The translations under genes and the position numbers were made by a program. The notes under the pieces are model-generated. The model did no database searches. It saw only the letters and a program-made list of their open reading frames with translations, and was not told the origin of the DNA. Shown here one piece after another: positions 12,212 through 24,193 of a DNA stretch of 64,000 nucleotides (the stretch's first letter is position 1; each line of letters begins with the position of its first letter). Source of the stretch: Diplolepis rosae (taxonomy: Eukaryota; Arthropoda; Insecta; Hymenoptera; Diplolepididae); assembly GCA_030998225.1 (NCBI GenBank), contig JAPYXD010000308.1, positions 7,760,001 to 7,824,000 of the forward strand. Direction: 5' to 3'.

Positions 12212-12715
12212 GAGTAAAAACACCATCATGGGATGGCACCCTAAGATTATAAAGAGTACAATTCAAAGAAAAAAAGAATCTCGCTACTTACTAATAAAAA
12301 TGATTAATAATTAGTATTTTTTAAAAGTTAGATTTAAGAAATACTTAAAAATAAAAGTTATATTTTCAAATGTAAAGTACGTTTGTTGAAAAATTACTGA
12401 AATTTAATTTATGTTATCAAAAAAGTTTTACTCAAATACAATTTTATTAAACTCAGAAATGGAAAAAAATGTGCTAAAACAGAATTTTTTCAAATAAACA
12501 TCTTTCAATAAATGATGCATCATAAATAAGGGGGAGGCGGTAAAATGAAACGACACAATTTTATCTTTTATATTACAAAACTTTCATTGCATTTTTTTAT
12601 TTTTTTTATTTTTTATTGCAATTTATTCAGTTACATTTTTTCAATTTTACAAACATTATCTAATTCATATTATATAATTGAAAAAATACTTTTAAAAAAT
12701 TTTTGTTCTTGCTTT

Positions 12716-12928
12716 TTATAAGTTTTTAAAAATGAGTCCACTTCCATCTTCTTCTTTTTGAAGCATGGCATAAACCCCACCAAACTCCATTACAATTAAC
12801 GCTTTCGAATCTTCCATAAATTTGGAAATTGCATCACAGCACACGTTCTTTACAATATGATATGGAGTAGATCTGATCCACGCCTCAGGAATTTGTACTA
12901 ATGGAAGTATATGAACATAATCCATATT
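12716..12928 (-). CDS. mirror copy of the unknown 71-codon ORF, right arm
   Basis: Identical protein to 10901-11113. Two identical open copies in otherwise decayed DNA may mean very recent duplication, conversion, or constraint. Confidence 0.4.
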   Translation of the reverse strand, partial: NMDYVHILPLVQIPEAWIRSTPYHIVKNVCCDAISKFMEDSKALIVMEFGGVYAMLQKEEDGSGLIFKNL

Positions 12929-13028
12929 CTGAAACAAATATTTTTGAAAAAAAATTACTATTTTATAACAAAATTTGAATAAAAAATAAAATGTTACAAA
13001 TTTGAAATAAATTATACATATATTCAGA

Positions 13029-14043
13029 ATGTACTTTAATAATTTTCTTTTCTAACCTGAAGCATCAAAATACCTTGAATCTTTTATCTTCACAATTATT
13101 TCAAGCAATTTTATTAAAAGAAAGTATGCTTAAAATTTTGAACGCTTAAATAATTTAACTGCAATTTTGATTAAAATGGATTGAGAATGTTCTTACTCTC
13201 TAAATCTAAATTAGTGAGAAGTCGGTCACTAATTTTGCTTTAGTGAAAATTCTACAAAATCGAACAAAGTCTTTGGAATTGATGTGCAATTTTTTTCTTA
13301 TATACTGCTCGAGGTTAAAGTTCAAATAAAAAAGTTTGAAAAATTCCAATATTGCTTTTGCTGAGAAAAACATTTTTATAAGATATATAAAACATATAAT
13401 CATGAATTTTGTATCGAATTCCCTTAAAATATATATTCATATGATCTTTATTATGATTTACCTACAGATGAAATGTTTTCGAAATTTTTCTACTTTTTTG
13501 TTACAATTTCAATTCTTTGCATTATGCAAGAAAAAAATTATAGATTTATAATGACAATTTACTGCGATTCTATAGAATTTTAGCTTTAAAATGAACCTAA
13601 GAACATTAAAAAATGTTGATTGTTTCGAAATTTATTTAAAATTTAAGAAAACATTGAAATTTGGACTTGTTTTGCAATAACTACTTCAAAATTTAGCGAA
13701 ACGACTTCATTCCAGACTAGTTTTAAAGACAATTTTGATGGCTTTCACATTATTAATAGTACAAATTTCATCACTCACAGAATTGAAATTAAGATAATTT
13801 AAGCAATCTTAAAAAAAACAGGTGGTCCCACAATTCTGACCGGTAGTGTATATATAAGTATTAAATCATTGAAAACTAAGAACATTCTCGATCCACTTTA
13901 TTTTTAAAAAATTTCAATTAAATTATTTAAGCGTTTAGAATTTTAAGCATACTTTCTTTTCATAAAATTGCATTTTATAATTGTGATAATAAAATATTCC
14001 AGATATTTTGATGCTTCAATATAGAATAAGAAAATTACTTACA
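13029..14043. mobile_element. nested inverted-repeat element in right arm
   Basis: Mirror of 9786-10800. Its presence at the exactly corresponding place in both arms shows that it inserted before the arms were duplicated (or converted). Confidence 0.65.
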
Positions 14044-14348
14044 GATATCGGTGGAAATGAAATATTCCAATGTTTGTAAAAACACTTCAAATCCACTTTC
14101 ACAAAAGATATTGTAGTTTTTCACTAACCGTTTTTTTTGTTCTTTAATTTCTCTTCAATCTTTAATTTTTCAAGAACTTCTTGTAATACTGATGATGATG
14201 ATGATGATGATGGTGAATTTATTAGTGATTCCTTCACGTAGTCACCTCCTTATATATTCCAGAGCTTGTTGATAGAAATATGATCCACTTTGATAAGTCC
14301 AGCTTCAGAAGAAGAACTTTCAGGAGTATATGCTCTTTCGTTTTTCTT

Positions 14349-14984
14349 CTCGATCACACTTTAAGTGCATATAATTTGATCGCAATCCAATAAATTCTAA
14401 CATAATTTTCCAATTCTTCTCATCTTTTATTAAACCTCAAATTTTTTTATTTGCAAGAGGAATATCCCCACACTTTTGATGAACAATAACATTTCAGGAT
14501 CTGTCAACAATTCGAGTTCTATTTTAGTAAATTTTAACATTGCATCAAAAGCAAGTCCAGGTGGATCTAAATTATATGTTTTTAAACAAGAGTGTCTAAA
14601 ATTCTCAAAAATATCAGATAAAAGTATAGGACATCAGTTTTGAGGTAAAGATCTGAATATTCACCTACAGTTTTCAAGTTAAAAGTTTTCCCAAACTCTA
14701 CAAGCATGCTGATAATCTTCATTAAAAATACTTGAATTATTTAATTTTACAGAAAAATGCCTCTTTTGGAGGTAATTGATTATATTCTAATTTTTACAAA
14801 TTATCGTCAGTATAACTGTATGGAAAGACTCCTTTTGTAATCAATAAATGAAAGTTCATTATTATTTACACAGTGTCTTTTTGTTATTAATTTTTCATCA
14901 TCATTGAGGAATAATGCTAATTTTTCAAGACGATAACATTCTTTTGATATCTTAATTAATTACTTACCCTTCAAGGAATCTTTG
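14349..14984 (-). pseudogene. B-family DNA polymerase fragment, right arm
   Basis: Mirror copy of the 8845-9480 remnant with the same frameshifts, so the breaks predate or were copied by the event that made the palindrome. Confidence 0.7.
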
Positions 14985-16700
14985 ACTCCAGAAGCGGTCT
15001 CTGAGAAATATTTGTTTTAAAACAATTTTTATCATTATTCACATGGCGACAGTAGTGTGTCTAGAAGGTAATTCTACCTCCCATCAAAGGGAACCACCGA
15101 CACACACGTCTAAATTAATCGGAAAAAAATTTATCAAATTTATTACATTAAACGAGAACGTTTAAATTAACCATATGCCTTTATTTCTCTGAGAAATATT
15201 TTTTAACATTTGTCCTTTACATTTCATACGTGCAGAGGTTAAACCAAAAAAATTTTATCAAATTTATTACTTTAAACATCCTGCAAGCGTTTAACCAATC
15301 AAATCACAAACATATACCTTTGTTTTTCCGAGAATTATTTTTTATCATTTTATCTTTATATATTTTTTAACATAAAAGCCTTAAAAAAGAACCAACACAT
15401 AATTTTGAGGTCATATTTTCAAGACCCACCTAAAATCTTTGAAATAAACGTTTCCCGAAAGAGATGACTCCCCCCCCCCCCACCACCCACCCTCCTACTG
15501 TATTATTGTTCACATATCCCGAATGTGATTTAATGTCATAAACGTAAGATATCAGATTACTGCAGTCTAACTGGGAGATGTCATATCAATTTTATTAGCA
15601 TAAACAATCCAAGCTCTAAAAACGAAATCATTTCACACATACCCCACGTCTGAATTAATCAGAAAAAATAATATCAAATTTATTACATTAAACATCCTGA
15701 GAGCGTTTAAATTAACCATATGCCTTTATTTTTCTGAGAAATATTTTTCAATATTTGTCCGTCACATGCCTTTATTTTTCTAGGAAATATTTTTTAACAT
15801 TTGTCCTTTACATTCCATACGTACAGAGGTTAAACCAACTCCTAAAGTCTTTGAAATAAACGTTTCCCGAAAGAGATGACCCCCCCCCCCCCACCCCATT
15901 CATTAATAAACAATTTATCAAGGGTATAGTGTGACGTCATATGCTTCGAACTCCTTCTTGAAACTTCCAGACTTAGCTTGGAACAGAACCAATCGAAGCT
16001 TCTCGATGTCGGTAAATGTCGGTTACGAAATTTGAAATTTAAGGAAACAAAAAGTTGTAAAATTTCAAAGTATTTTCATACCTAAAAAGCGGATCCTACA
16101 AATTGTGAAAATTAATTATTAGAAACAAAATAGAAAATATGTAACTTAGAAATACATTAAAAGTATTTTTATATTTTTTTTATGAATGATTTCACAAATT
16201 TGAATTTTTACAACTTTGTTTTCCTAAATTTAAACTTTCACAGCATCCAGGTAAAAAGAATTACAGTTTCTTTCATATACATTGGATATTTTCCGTAAAT
16301 CTAACTTTGTGATAGATGAACAAAAATTTTGAAAAGTTCATTGCTTTAGGTGTTATTAAAAATGGTTAAAACTATGAAATTTGGACTTTTTTGCATTATT
16401 TTTGTCAATGCTGCCCAAAAATACTTCGTTTTTAGGTCACTAAATGCAAAATTTCATTACCTCTGACGTGATTTCTAGAAATGTAATTTATTTGATCTAT
16501 TACTAAAATTATGAGCTTTAAAGGCATGTCATACTTTAGAAGAGTAGTATGTTTATATGAATAATTTGGTCCAGTTTCTACTTGTTTGTGTCCAAATGTT
16601 GTTTCCAAAATTTCGTGAATGTTAGAGAGGATGAAAACGAACTTATAGACTACTTTTGGTTTTGAAAATGAAAAAAAAATTTAATTGCACTTGTTATACT

Positions 16701-16790
16701 GTTCCGCAAACTAACTCAGGAATTCAACTTAGGACACTAACGGAGTCAAGTTAGAATCGTGAAATACGGGCTGATGCATACGGCTGGTAA
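16701..16790 (-). repeat. outer terminal inverted repeat, right
   Basis: Reverse complement of 7461-7543, with CTGATGCATACGGCTG at the outer edge and GCAAACTAACTCAGGAATTC inside. It is less identical than the inner arms, so it appears older or differently maintained. Confidence 0.75.
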
Positions 16791-17080
16791 AAATAAATTT
16801 ATAGTAAATAGGTGAAAGAAAATGGTTTCTTATCTAAAAAATATTTAAAATAATGTAGTGCTCATTTCTTTCTTTTTATAATACCAGCATTAAAATGTAT
16901 AGTATTCTATGGATCTTTATTTGAGGAAAAAAGTTGTTCCTAACTGTACGGAAATTTTTATGTAATGCTGTTTAAGAATAAATAAAAATTACATGAAAAT
17001 AATGTGCCTAATTCGTTGAATAAAGGCTACACGGAGAAAAAAACTGACTATAATAGTAAGAACACTGGTTATGTTTTTGT

Positions 17081-17809
17081 ACAGTGTTTCCAGATGGCTG
17101 AGTCGCTTTCCCCCTAGATTAGTTGCTATTTTCCACTAAAAAAAAAATTTCCACTAAATCCTGAATTTTTTTTTTTAATAGTAAAATTCGTATATGTACA
17201 TGACGAATTTTCCTTTTTTCAATATTTAAACGATTTGTATATATTGTTTTTTAAGAAAAAAAGAAAGGATTTCAAAGGAATTTTTGAAGAAATTCGAGAA
17301 CGTTCGCTTTTGGTAGCTGTGCCAACCTAACGTTTAATGACGTGCGTTTTTAAAATTAGGAATTTATTTCAAAACAGTAAATAATGAGAAATTATATTGA
17401 TTAATATTTAATCGTTGCTAATGCCTTTAAAAGTATTGATAAAATTAAAAAATATTATAAATATGGCTCTTTTTTCAAGAAATTTTATTGACTATTTAAA
17501 GGAAAGATAACAGTTATAATTTGCCTGTGATTGGTCATGACAACACAGTTGTACAATAAACTAATGAATTTGAGCGTTAATAATAGGTTAGGAAGTACAA
17601 CCAATCACATAGCTTATTTCAAATTAAACAATTACGGTGATTGGAGGATATTAGAGATTTTAGAATAAAATGAGATAAACCCCTAAAAAACCCTGAATAA
17701 AAAAATCCACTAAATTTTCCCGCTAAAGAATTTCTCTCCCTAAATTTCTCACTGAAGGACCAAAAATTCCCTAAATCTATTGGAAAAACCTCTAATCTGG
17801 CAACACTGT
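17081..17809. mobile_element. MITE-like element with ACAGTGTT inverted ends
   Basis: The left end ACAGTGTTTCCAGAT (17081) and right end ATCTGGCAACACTGT (ends 17809) are near-perfect inverted repeats. Subterminal CTAGATTAG/CTAATCT and repeated CCACTAAA/CCCTAAA motifs occur on both sides. No transposase; the short minus-strand ORF here looks fortuitous. Confidence 0.5.
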
Positions 17810-17894
17810 TTTTGTAGCAGATTTCGTTCGCGCTATCAGAGATGAGTTGGGAGATTGCTAAAGTAATGGAATAAGAGAATTTCACAAAAAGTGG

Positions 17895-18199
17895 TATAGG
17901 CTTTTGTGGATATCGGAGTAGCCTATTAACTCCAGATGCAACACCAGGTTATAATAATTAACACCACATGGTATAAGAAACAATTAAACTTTAATTATAA
18001 CAAGTATATATCAAGAGTACATTGCACGTACTCTTGGAGCAAGTTTCAAGCGCAGAACATCTGCTTGTCAATACGGCGGGCTAACAACTAACTGGTAACG
18101 CGCGGTAACGCGGTATCGCAGGACGCAGGAAAAGTAGTACACTTGTGTTACTACGCGCGACTTGCACTGAGTGGTAGTGTGGGACTACAGATCCCTACA
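17895..18199 (-). repeat. element 1 3' LTR
   Basis: In the minus direction it starts TGTAGGGATCTGTAG and ends AAAGCCTATA. It is nearly identical to 24194-24497, differing by one A in an A-run and one substitution (CACGTAC versus CTCGTAC). Confidence 0.95.
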
Positions 18200-18216
18200 A
18201 TACTCCCCCCGGAGTG
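18200..18216 (-). promoter_or_regulatory. polypurine tract
   Basis: In the minus direction CTCCGGGGGGAGTAT lies directly against the TGTAGGG start of the 3' LTR; it primes plus-strand DNA synthesis. Confidence 0.8.
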
Positions 18217-18597
18217 TTAACGATAAAAGATAAGACTAGTTATACATGTTTCTTAAAGACAGTAATGTACTTTATAATTTTAAAAAAAAAATTTCATAGG
18301 CTGAATTTATGATAATCGAAGGTTATACACTAAGGCGCGCCAAGTTTCGTAATAACTCCTAAGTCGTTAAAATACATCACAATTAACTTAGTTGGTAAAC
18401 AGCTAGTCGTTAAAAGTAATCTTACATTTAATTATTTGCTAATTTGGTAAATCAGTCTTACAGTTTGTAATTTCTAAGAATATAATAACAAGTATCTGTA
18501 TGATATAGCCTGTTAAGTTATGTGAACCTAACAGTCGCTGCGTTGACAAAAGTTGTAACAGGTATTAAAATAGAGAAGAGAAACAAAAAAAAATTTT

Positions 18598-20379
18598 TTA
18601 TACATTAAAAGTAACTCTTTTTTTGCGAGAGTACGTTTTTATATTTGGTACATTTGCTTGGTTGGGGCTGTTGACGTCAATATTTGTATTTTCACAAAGA
18701 AAGTACGCCGGTTTAAGGTGCTCGACAGAAACCTGACGAGGCACACCGCCGACGTCGATTTCATACACTCTGTCGGATGTGCGTTTTATGATTTTATGTG
18801 GACCGGTGTACGGACGCTCGAGGGACTTCCTGGATGCACCAACACGGAGAAAAACATGAGAGCTCGTAGCTAAGTCTTTATAGAAGAAAGTTTTCTTATT
18901 GTATTTCTGTGAAATCAGGACTGGTTTGATCTTCCGCATGTGTTCTCGAAATTCTTCGAGGAAAACCTGCGGGTTCGGAGCGAAATCATCGGGAAGAACA
19001 AACTCCCCAGGGATTCTGAGCGTTGTTCCAAAAAGATATTCTGCTGGGGACGCGCCGGAGTCCAAAATATGGGACCTAAGTCCAAGTAGTACAGTTGACA
19101 GTAAGCGGGACCAGTCCTTGTCAGCATGGCACATAATGGCCGCTTTGAAGGAACGATGCCACCGCTCGATCATTCCATTAGACGAGGGGTGGTACGCGGT
19201 CGTACGAATCCGACGACAACCGGTGAGTTGCAAGAGTGCGGAAAACAGACGCGATTCAAATTGGCTGCCCTGATCGGTAGTCAGCGTCTCGGGGGAACCG
19301 TAACGCGATATCCAGTTGTCCACGAAAGCTCGACAAACGGTGAGTGCTTCGATGTTTGGGAGCGGTATTGCCTCGGGCCAGCGAGAAAAACGATCTATCA
19401 TGGTTAGGCAATATTGAAAACCGTTGCTAGATGGGAGAGGGCCGACCAAGTCCATGTGAATATGTTTAAAACGACCATCAGGAGCCACGAATTGAGCCGG
19501 AGCCAAGTGATTATGCCGAGAAACTTTAGAGCGTTGACAGTCTAAACATGATTTACAAAGTTTAGTGATGTCTCGGTGCATCGACGGCCACACGTATCGT
19601 TTGCGGATAACGCGGTCCGTGACTTTAGCGCTCGGGTGAGCGGGATTGTGGAAAAGATGAAAAACACGCTCGCGCATCGGTGACGGTATATAAGGACGTA
19701 AAGTCTCACCTGTGAGGTCGCAGAACACGGTATGATGGTCCTTCCCCCAATTGATCTTTTTAAAATTCAGAGAGCATTTCGGATCTCCAACGATGCGTTT
19801 GAGCTCCTCATCCAGCTTTTGAGCCTCAGCGATCTCCAGCAAGTTGAACTCGGTGGGAAGATGAATCGCATCTACCCTCGATAGAGAGTCTGCAACTACA
19901 TTTGTTTGACCAGGCTGGTACTCGATTCGAGTTGTAAATTGTGAAATGTATGAAAGTTGCCTTTGCTGACGTGGCGCAGCCTTTTCAGAGCGTTGCATAA
20001 AGGCGAAGGTCAAGGGCTTATGGTCGGTAACCACCTTGAAGTCTCGCCCCTCGAGAAAATGTCGAAAATATCGAATGGCCTCATAAATGGCTGTAAGTTC
20101 CCGGTCATAAGCACTATAATTCCTTTGAGCTTGAGAAAAACGTCGGGAAAAGAACGCTAACGGCTTCCATACCGAATCGAGAAGCTGTTCTAAAGAAGCA
20201 CCCATGCCCAAATCTGAAGCGTCAGTAACAAGACGAGTTTCAGCGGTAGCATCTGGGTGAGCGAGAAGGGCGGCGTTGGCAAGATCGTTTCTGATCTTGG
20301 TAAACGCCCCTTCGGCCTGTTGGGTCCAAACGATTTGTCTACGGTCGTTTCGACGAAAGTCGCAGAGATATGCGTTCAA
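18598..20379 (-). CDS. pol: element 1 Pol, RNase H and integrase
   Basis: A 593-residue continuous frame. RNase [40 protein letters not shown] and VVADSLSR. Integrase follows with the HHCC zinc domain (HNPAHPSAK...[11 protein letters not shown]). The DDE core is [18 protein letters not shown] and [11 protein letters not shown]. The C-terminal [17 protein letters not shown] block is a GPF/Y-type module. The intact catalytic residues suggest that this part decayed little. It ends about 400 bp before the 3' LTR with no env. Confidence 0.93.
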   Translation of the reverse strand: MNAYLCDFRRNDRRQIVWTQQAEGAFTKIRNDLANAALLAHPDATAETRLVTDASDLGMGASLEQLLDSVWKPLAFFSRRFSQAQRNYSAYDRELTAIYEAIRYFRHFLEGRDFKVVTDHKPLTFAFMQRSEKAAPRQQRQLSYISQFTTRIEYQPGQTNVVADSLSRVDAIHLPTEFNLLEIAEAQKLDEELKRIVGDPKCSLNFKKINWGKDHHTVFCDLTGETLRPYIPSPMRERVFHLFHNPAHPSAKVTDRVIRKRYVWPSMHRDITKLCKSCLDCQRSKVSRHNHLAPAQFVAPDGRFKHIHMDLVGPLPSSNGFQYCLTMIDRFSRWPEAIPLPNIEALTVCRAFVDNWISRYGSPETLTTDQGSQFESRLFSALLQLTGCRRIRTTAYHPSSNGMIERWHRSFKAAIMCHADKDWSRLLSTVLLGLRSHILDSGASPAEYLFGTTLRIPGEFVLPDDFAPNPQVFLEEFREHMRKIKPVLISQKYNKKTFFYKDLATSSHVFLRVGASRKSLERPYTGPHKIIKRTSDRVYEIDVGGVPRQVSVEHLKPAYFLCENTNIDVNSPNQANVPNIKTYSRKKRVTFNV

Positions 20380-21026
20380 CGGAGCCTGAGATTCGGCGGC
20401 AAAAGCGGCAAAAGCCGGTAAAAGTTAATCATCCCGAGGAATCTACGCAACTCAATCACGGTCTGAGGTTTTGAAAATTCAGTAATAGCCCATACCTCTT
20501 CAGCGGTAGGCTTAAATTCGTCGCGATTCACAAGGTGCCCAAGAAATTCCAATTCACCCTGACCAAATTGGAATTTGCTGACATTCGTGTGTAGGCGATA
20601 TTCCTTCAGACGTTTTAACACAGTTCGTAGATGCATCTCATGCTCCTCAGGATTTGAGGATGCAATGAGAATGTCATCAATGTAAGCAAATACAAATTCC
20701 AGATCTCCAAGAGCGGCATGAATATAGCGTTGAAATGACTGCCCAGCATTGCGCAACCCGAATGTCATCACTGTGTATTCATACAGACCGAACGGAGTAA
20801 TGACAGCAGTTTTTGGAATGTCTTCAGGGGCAATAGGCAACTGGTGATAAGCCATTTTCAAATCGAGCTTGGAGAAAATTGTCTTGCCGCGAAGGTTGGC
20901 TGAAAAGTCGTGTAAATGAGGTACGGGGTATTTATCCGGAACGGTGACCGCGTTTAAACGGCGAAAGTCGCCACAAATGCGCCACTCCCCGTTGGCTTTT
21001 TTGTGATATGAATGGGTGATGCCCAA
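20376..21026 (-). CDS. pol: element 1 Pol, reverse transcriptase
   Basis: Copies element RNA into DNA. Visible motifs: [55 protein letters not shown], and the catalytic [11 protein letters not shown] box (YIDD), then [10 protein letters not shown] second frameshift after FLGMINFYR (near 20410-20425) ends this frame and separates it from RNase H. Confidence 0.92.
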   Translation of the reverse strand: MGITHSYHKKANGEWRICGDFRRLNAVTVPDKYPVPHLHDFSANLRGKTIFSKLDLKMAYHQLPIAPEDIPKTAVITPFGLYEYTVMTFGLRNAGQSFQRYIHAALGDLEFVFAYIDDILIASSNPEEHEMHLRTVLKRLKEYRLHTNVSKFQFGQGELEFLGHLVNRDEFKPTAEEVWAITEFSKPQTVIELRRFLGMINFYRLLPLLPPNLRLR

Positions 21027-21706
21027 GGACTACTGGAAGGTCTACAAATGCCCTGTTCAAGCATCTGTGTGAACTGTTGCTTAGCAACAAGAAGTTTGTC
21101 CGGTGCTAAACGACGTGAACGCTCCGCCATGGGCGGGCCTTGGGTCACAATATGGTGTTTAACATTGCCTTTTGAACTGATTGGGTACTGCGGTATCCGT
21201 GTAATTTCCGGAAATTCTGACAGCAGCCGAAAGTAATTTTCAGAGCGGCTCATAACGCTCAGGCCAAAGATGTTTGCCGTTTTTAAAAATCCCGAGGTGC
21301 TAAGACCAGTAGATGTGTCCACCAATTTTGATTGATGTAAGAACGGAACTAAATGGAAATGCGCCAGCAGATCGGCCCCGATAATCGGGTTCGGTACGGC
21401 TGCAACGCAGAAGTTCCATATGAAACTGCGACGTAAACCTAAATTTAAGGTTAGGCGTTTATCACCAAACGTTGGTACACGCGAGTTGTTCGCTGCAAAA
21501 AGTGTCAAATCGTTAGGCCGCGTTCTCAACACGTCCTTGGTGGCGGGGATAAGCGAAATGTCAGAGCCAGTATCAATCAGAAAAACCATATTTGAGCTTC
21601 GATCTCTAATGTGGAGACGCTTGGATTTAGTTAAGCCCGGAGCGACGGTCTCCACTCGCGCAGGCTGAGCTAGTTTTCCTCCCGAGGAAGGGGTTTCCAC
21701 GAGCAA
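20954..21706 (-). CDS. pol: element 1 Pol, protease and start of RT
   Basis: Aspartic protease with the active-site motif [14 protein letters not shown] at about residues 41-54, then the linker and the RT fingers start ([16 protein letters not shown]). The frame breaks at a short A-run near 20995-21010, where one base appears lost relative to the family, and RT continues in another frame. Upstream it overlaps gag in the -1 frame. Without the break this would be one polyprotein with the next two ORFs. Confidence 0.9.
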   Translation of the reverse strand: MLVETPSSGGKLAQPARVETVAPGLTKSKRLHIRDRSSNMVFLIDTGSDISLIPATKDVLRTRPNDLTLFAANNSRVPTFGDKRLTLNLGLRRSFIWNFCVAAVPNPIIGADLLAHFHLVPFLHQSKLVDTSTGLSTSGFLKTANIFGLSVMSRSENYFRLLSEFPEITRIPQYPISSKGNVKHHIVTQGPPMAERSRRLAPDKLLVAKQQFTQMLEQGICRPSSSPWASPIHITKKPTGSGAFVATFAV

Positions 21707-22557
21707 GGTTGGTTACATTTTTGCGCTTTTTTGCCATATTTCCGATGGTAAAAGCATAACTTTTCGTTACGTGAGCGGCTATGCCTTTCACGTGAATGTG
21801 AGCGTGAACCGATACGGTCACGCGACAAGCTGCGAGAGGGACGGCTAACCTCTCTAGAAAGTCTGTCAACTCGTTGAGTAAGTCTTTCTATCATACCAGC
21901 AAGTTTGTCGGTGGAAGTCACAGCTGCAATGTTAAGTTGGTTTGGGTCTGCCATTGTTGTTATGGTTGCCACGTTAAATTCGGAAGGACCCATTGCTTCC
22001 GTAATTTTATCAGCTAGTTCGGCTAATGCTTGGATGTTATCAACGTTTGACAAGGCGAGAATTCCACGTAATTTCGCCGGTAGTTGATCAAGAAAAACGG
22101 CTTTGATGACTTCCTCGCTGCAGTTGCCATCGTTTAGATTTCGTAGACGATTCAAAAGAAGGGATGGTTTACCGTCGGAGATGACCTCCCCTTTTAAAAG
22201 TTGACGCAAACGTGTTTCAGAAGAAATGGAGAAACTAGCCAAGAGTCGATTTTTAAGGCGCGTATAAAGATCGGCAGGTTGTGGCTGTGTTGTGATGATG
22301 TCTCTAATGTGAGCGATCAGGTCCACGTCTAAATTTGCAATGAGCGTATGTGCTTTTGTCGTTTCGTCGCGTATGCCCGCTTGAGCAAAAGAGGCTTCGA
22401 TCTGAATAAACCAACACGACGGATCCTCCCGATAAAACGCAGGGATTCGCGGGACGCGGTATGCCTCTACACGGTTTTGATGAGTGTCCACAATTTGCTG
22501 CAGAAGCCTGGGGATATCGCTCGGACCGGGATCACCGCTAACATTATTTGAGGCCAT
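21670..22557 (-). CDS. gag: element 1 Gag
   Basis: A 295-residue structural protein that packages the element RNA. The N-terminal two thirds is an Ala/Leu-rich capsid-like region (PAFYREDPSCWF, LLASFSISSETRLRQLLKGE, LRGILALSNVDNIQALAELA). The tail carries an Arg/Ser stretch and a [18 protein letters not shown] zinc-binding block typical of this insect gypsy clade in place of a CCHC knuckle. The start is the ATG at 22557. The 3' end overlaps the pol frame by 37 bases in a -1 relation, so pol is presumably made by ribosomal frameshift. The frame is intact. Confidence 0.9.
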   Translation of the reverse strand: MASNNVSGDPGPSDIPRLLQQIVDTHQNRVEAYRVPRIPAFYREDPSCWFIQIEASFAQAGIRDETTKAHTLIANLDVDLIAHIRDIITTQPQPADLYTRLKNRLLASFSISSETRLRQLLKGEVISDGKPSLLLNRLRNLNDGNCSEEVIKAVFLDQLPAKLRGILALSNVDNIQALAELADKITEAMGPSEFNVATITTMADPNQLNIAAVTSTDKLAGMIERLTQRVDRLSREVSRPSRSLSRDRIGSRSHSRERHSRSRNEKLCFYHRKYGKKAQKCNQPCSWKPLPREEN

Positions 22558-24174
22558 GTTTGTAAGCTATAAGCGGTTAAAGCCCGACATGTAAAAGAAA
22601 TAGAAAAGAAAAAACAAAATTAACTTAAGTTAAATTTTTTAGTTTTTGTTGAGTAACAGGAAGGCAACCAGTAAGTCTCCCGAAAGTCCACACACCGATA
22701 TGCCATCGTATAACACAGCTGAAAACATGGTGTATATAAAAATGAAAGTGGTTACGGATCATAAAAAAAGTATTAAATATCTTCATGATAGCACAATTAG
22801 TGCATGCTTTAAAATTTCGGAGAATAAATTCATTTTGAATATCTAAAAGAAAACAACAACCCCAATCAACGCAAAGGAGGTTTGCTATTTAAATAATAAA
22901 TGTATATCACCAGCGAAGCAAATGTGCGGAAAAATTTCAAACAACATAGTTCCTATAGGCGTAAATGGTTATGGTAAGCCAAATCACAAGACCGGGCCTC
23001 CAGTAAGAAAAAGCGAGATACAGAAACCCGCTCCTGTGGTCTGGCATCGACGCTTTTTTCGGAACACATGTTTTTACTATAAAATCCGATGATCAATGAT
23101 CTTGATAATTTCAAAATTCAAAAGAGCTAAGTAGTTACAATAAACGTAAGAAATTAAATTATGTGCGAGTGTACATTTCGTTTAACATTGAAACAAAAAC
23201 AAATTTTCGGCGTAATAATATATCAATAAATTTTAGTGACCTTAAGTTATATTAAGAGTGCACACATTTGAAAAATGCCGGTTATGACATAAAATTGAAA
23301 TTATAACGACCAGTTAGAATTAAACTAGACATGTAAAGATTTCAAGACGACGCTCCGAATCAATTTAAAAAATTTCGTTAGAATAGCTCCTGAATAAATC
23401 TGGAATTGTTACATTATAAAATCAGAAGAGCAAGAAAAGAGAATGCTATTAAAAACATGCCAACTAATATCGCTCGGGGAATATTTAAAATTCGTAAACA
23501 AGTCTTCCGAAATTGAACTAAATTAAGTTAGGATAACAATAATAATATTGAAGTTAAATATTCAAAGGACGAAAAATAAAGATGAGAACATTTAGTCAAA
23601 GTATACAGCTGACTTGGCTTGGCAACAACCAAGGTTACAATCATATGACGCCTTGATCAGAACTTATAAGTGACGTAGCTCGTAAATGAGTTAGCTTGAC
23701 CAATTAAAATGAGCATTTTTACATTTTTACGGTTTATTTAAAACAATTTTTTGTCGGTAAGTAAGCTCAAAAATGCTGCAGGCGATTAATTTCGCCACAT
23801 TCACGAAATGTGTTATTCGAAAATTACATAATTTTAAGTATGCGTATAAAAAGTTCTTAAAACAAAAGTACAAACTCGTATTATTTCTTTCTTTTAAAAA
23901 AAAGAATAAAGAAAATACTTAGGATGTAAATACCAGAAATCCTCCAAGGCCATCAAATAGTAAATAGATGGTTGAGCTTAACAGCAAAAATTTCATTGAA
24001 GGCGTCAGCTGTCCATTGCCATAAAAGGAAAAAATCCAGTCTGTAACGTCCACATGTCGGCGATATAACAGACAAAGTTCTCGTGTAAAATATCAGGAAT
24101 TGTTAGCCGCCAGTCGATGTCAACTCATTTAATTTTGATGCTGGATTCGTTATTAGAGTTGCTTTAACGACGCC
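22558..24174 (-). other. element 1 5' leader
   Basis: 1.6 kb between primer site and gag without a supported coding region; AT-rich, presumably untranslated leader with packaging signals. Confidence 0.6.
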
Positions 24175-24192
24175 ATCACGTCGGGGTCACCA
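24175..24192 (-). promoter_or_regulatory. primer binding site, tRNA-Trp
   Basis: In the minus direction TGGTGACCCCGACGTGAT begins one base after the LTR. It is an 18-base complement of the eukaryotic tRNA-Trp 3' end, the same primer choice as avian sarcoma/leukosis retroviruses. Confidence 0.9.
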
Positions 24193-24193
24193 A

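Larger units (their letters stand above)
12212..16026 (-). repeat. right arm of giant palindrome (3.8 kb)
   Basis: Mirror copy of 7794-11617 with the same gene remnants on the opposite strand. High identity implies either recent inverted duplication, gene conversion between arms, or an assembly-level duplication of one arm. Confidence 0.9.
7461..16790. mobile_element. 9.3 kb palindromic element with protein-primed DNA polymerase remnants
   Basis: The segment is delimited by imperfect terminal inverted repeats (7461-7543 and 16701-16790). Inside lie two very long inverted arms (7794-11617 and 12212-16026) around a 594 bp spacer. Each arm contains a broken B-family DNA polymerase fragment of the type carried by Polintons/Mavericks, adintoviruses and related elements. 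Long inverted termini plus a protein-primed polymerase fit that group. No integrase, capsid or packaging ATPase was found, so this is a remnant or rearranged derivative and not an intact element. Confidence 0.6.

Noticed and set aside
18658..21668. Several plus-strand ORFs of 60-125 codons across element 1
   Set aside because: Shadows of the minus-strand pol frames.
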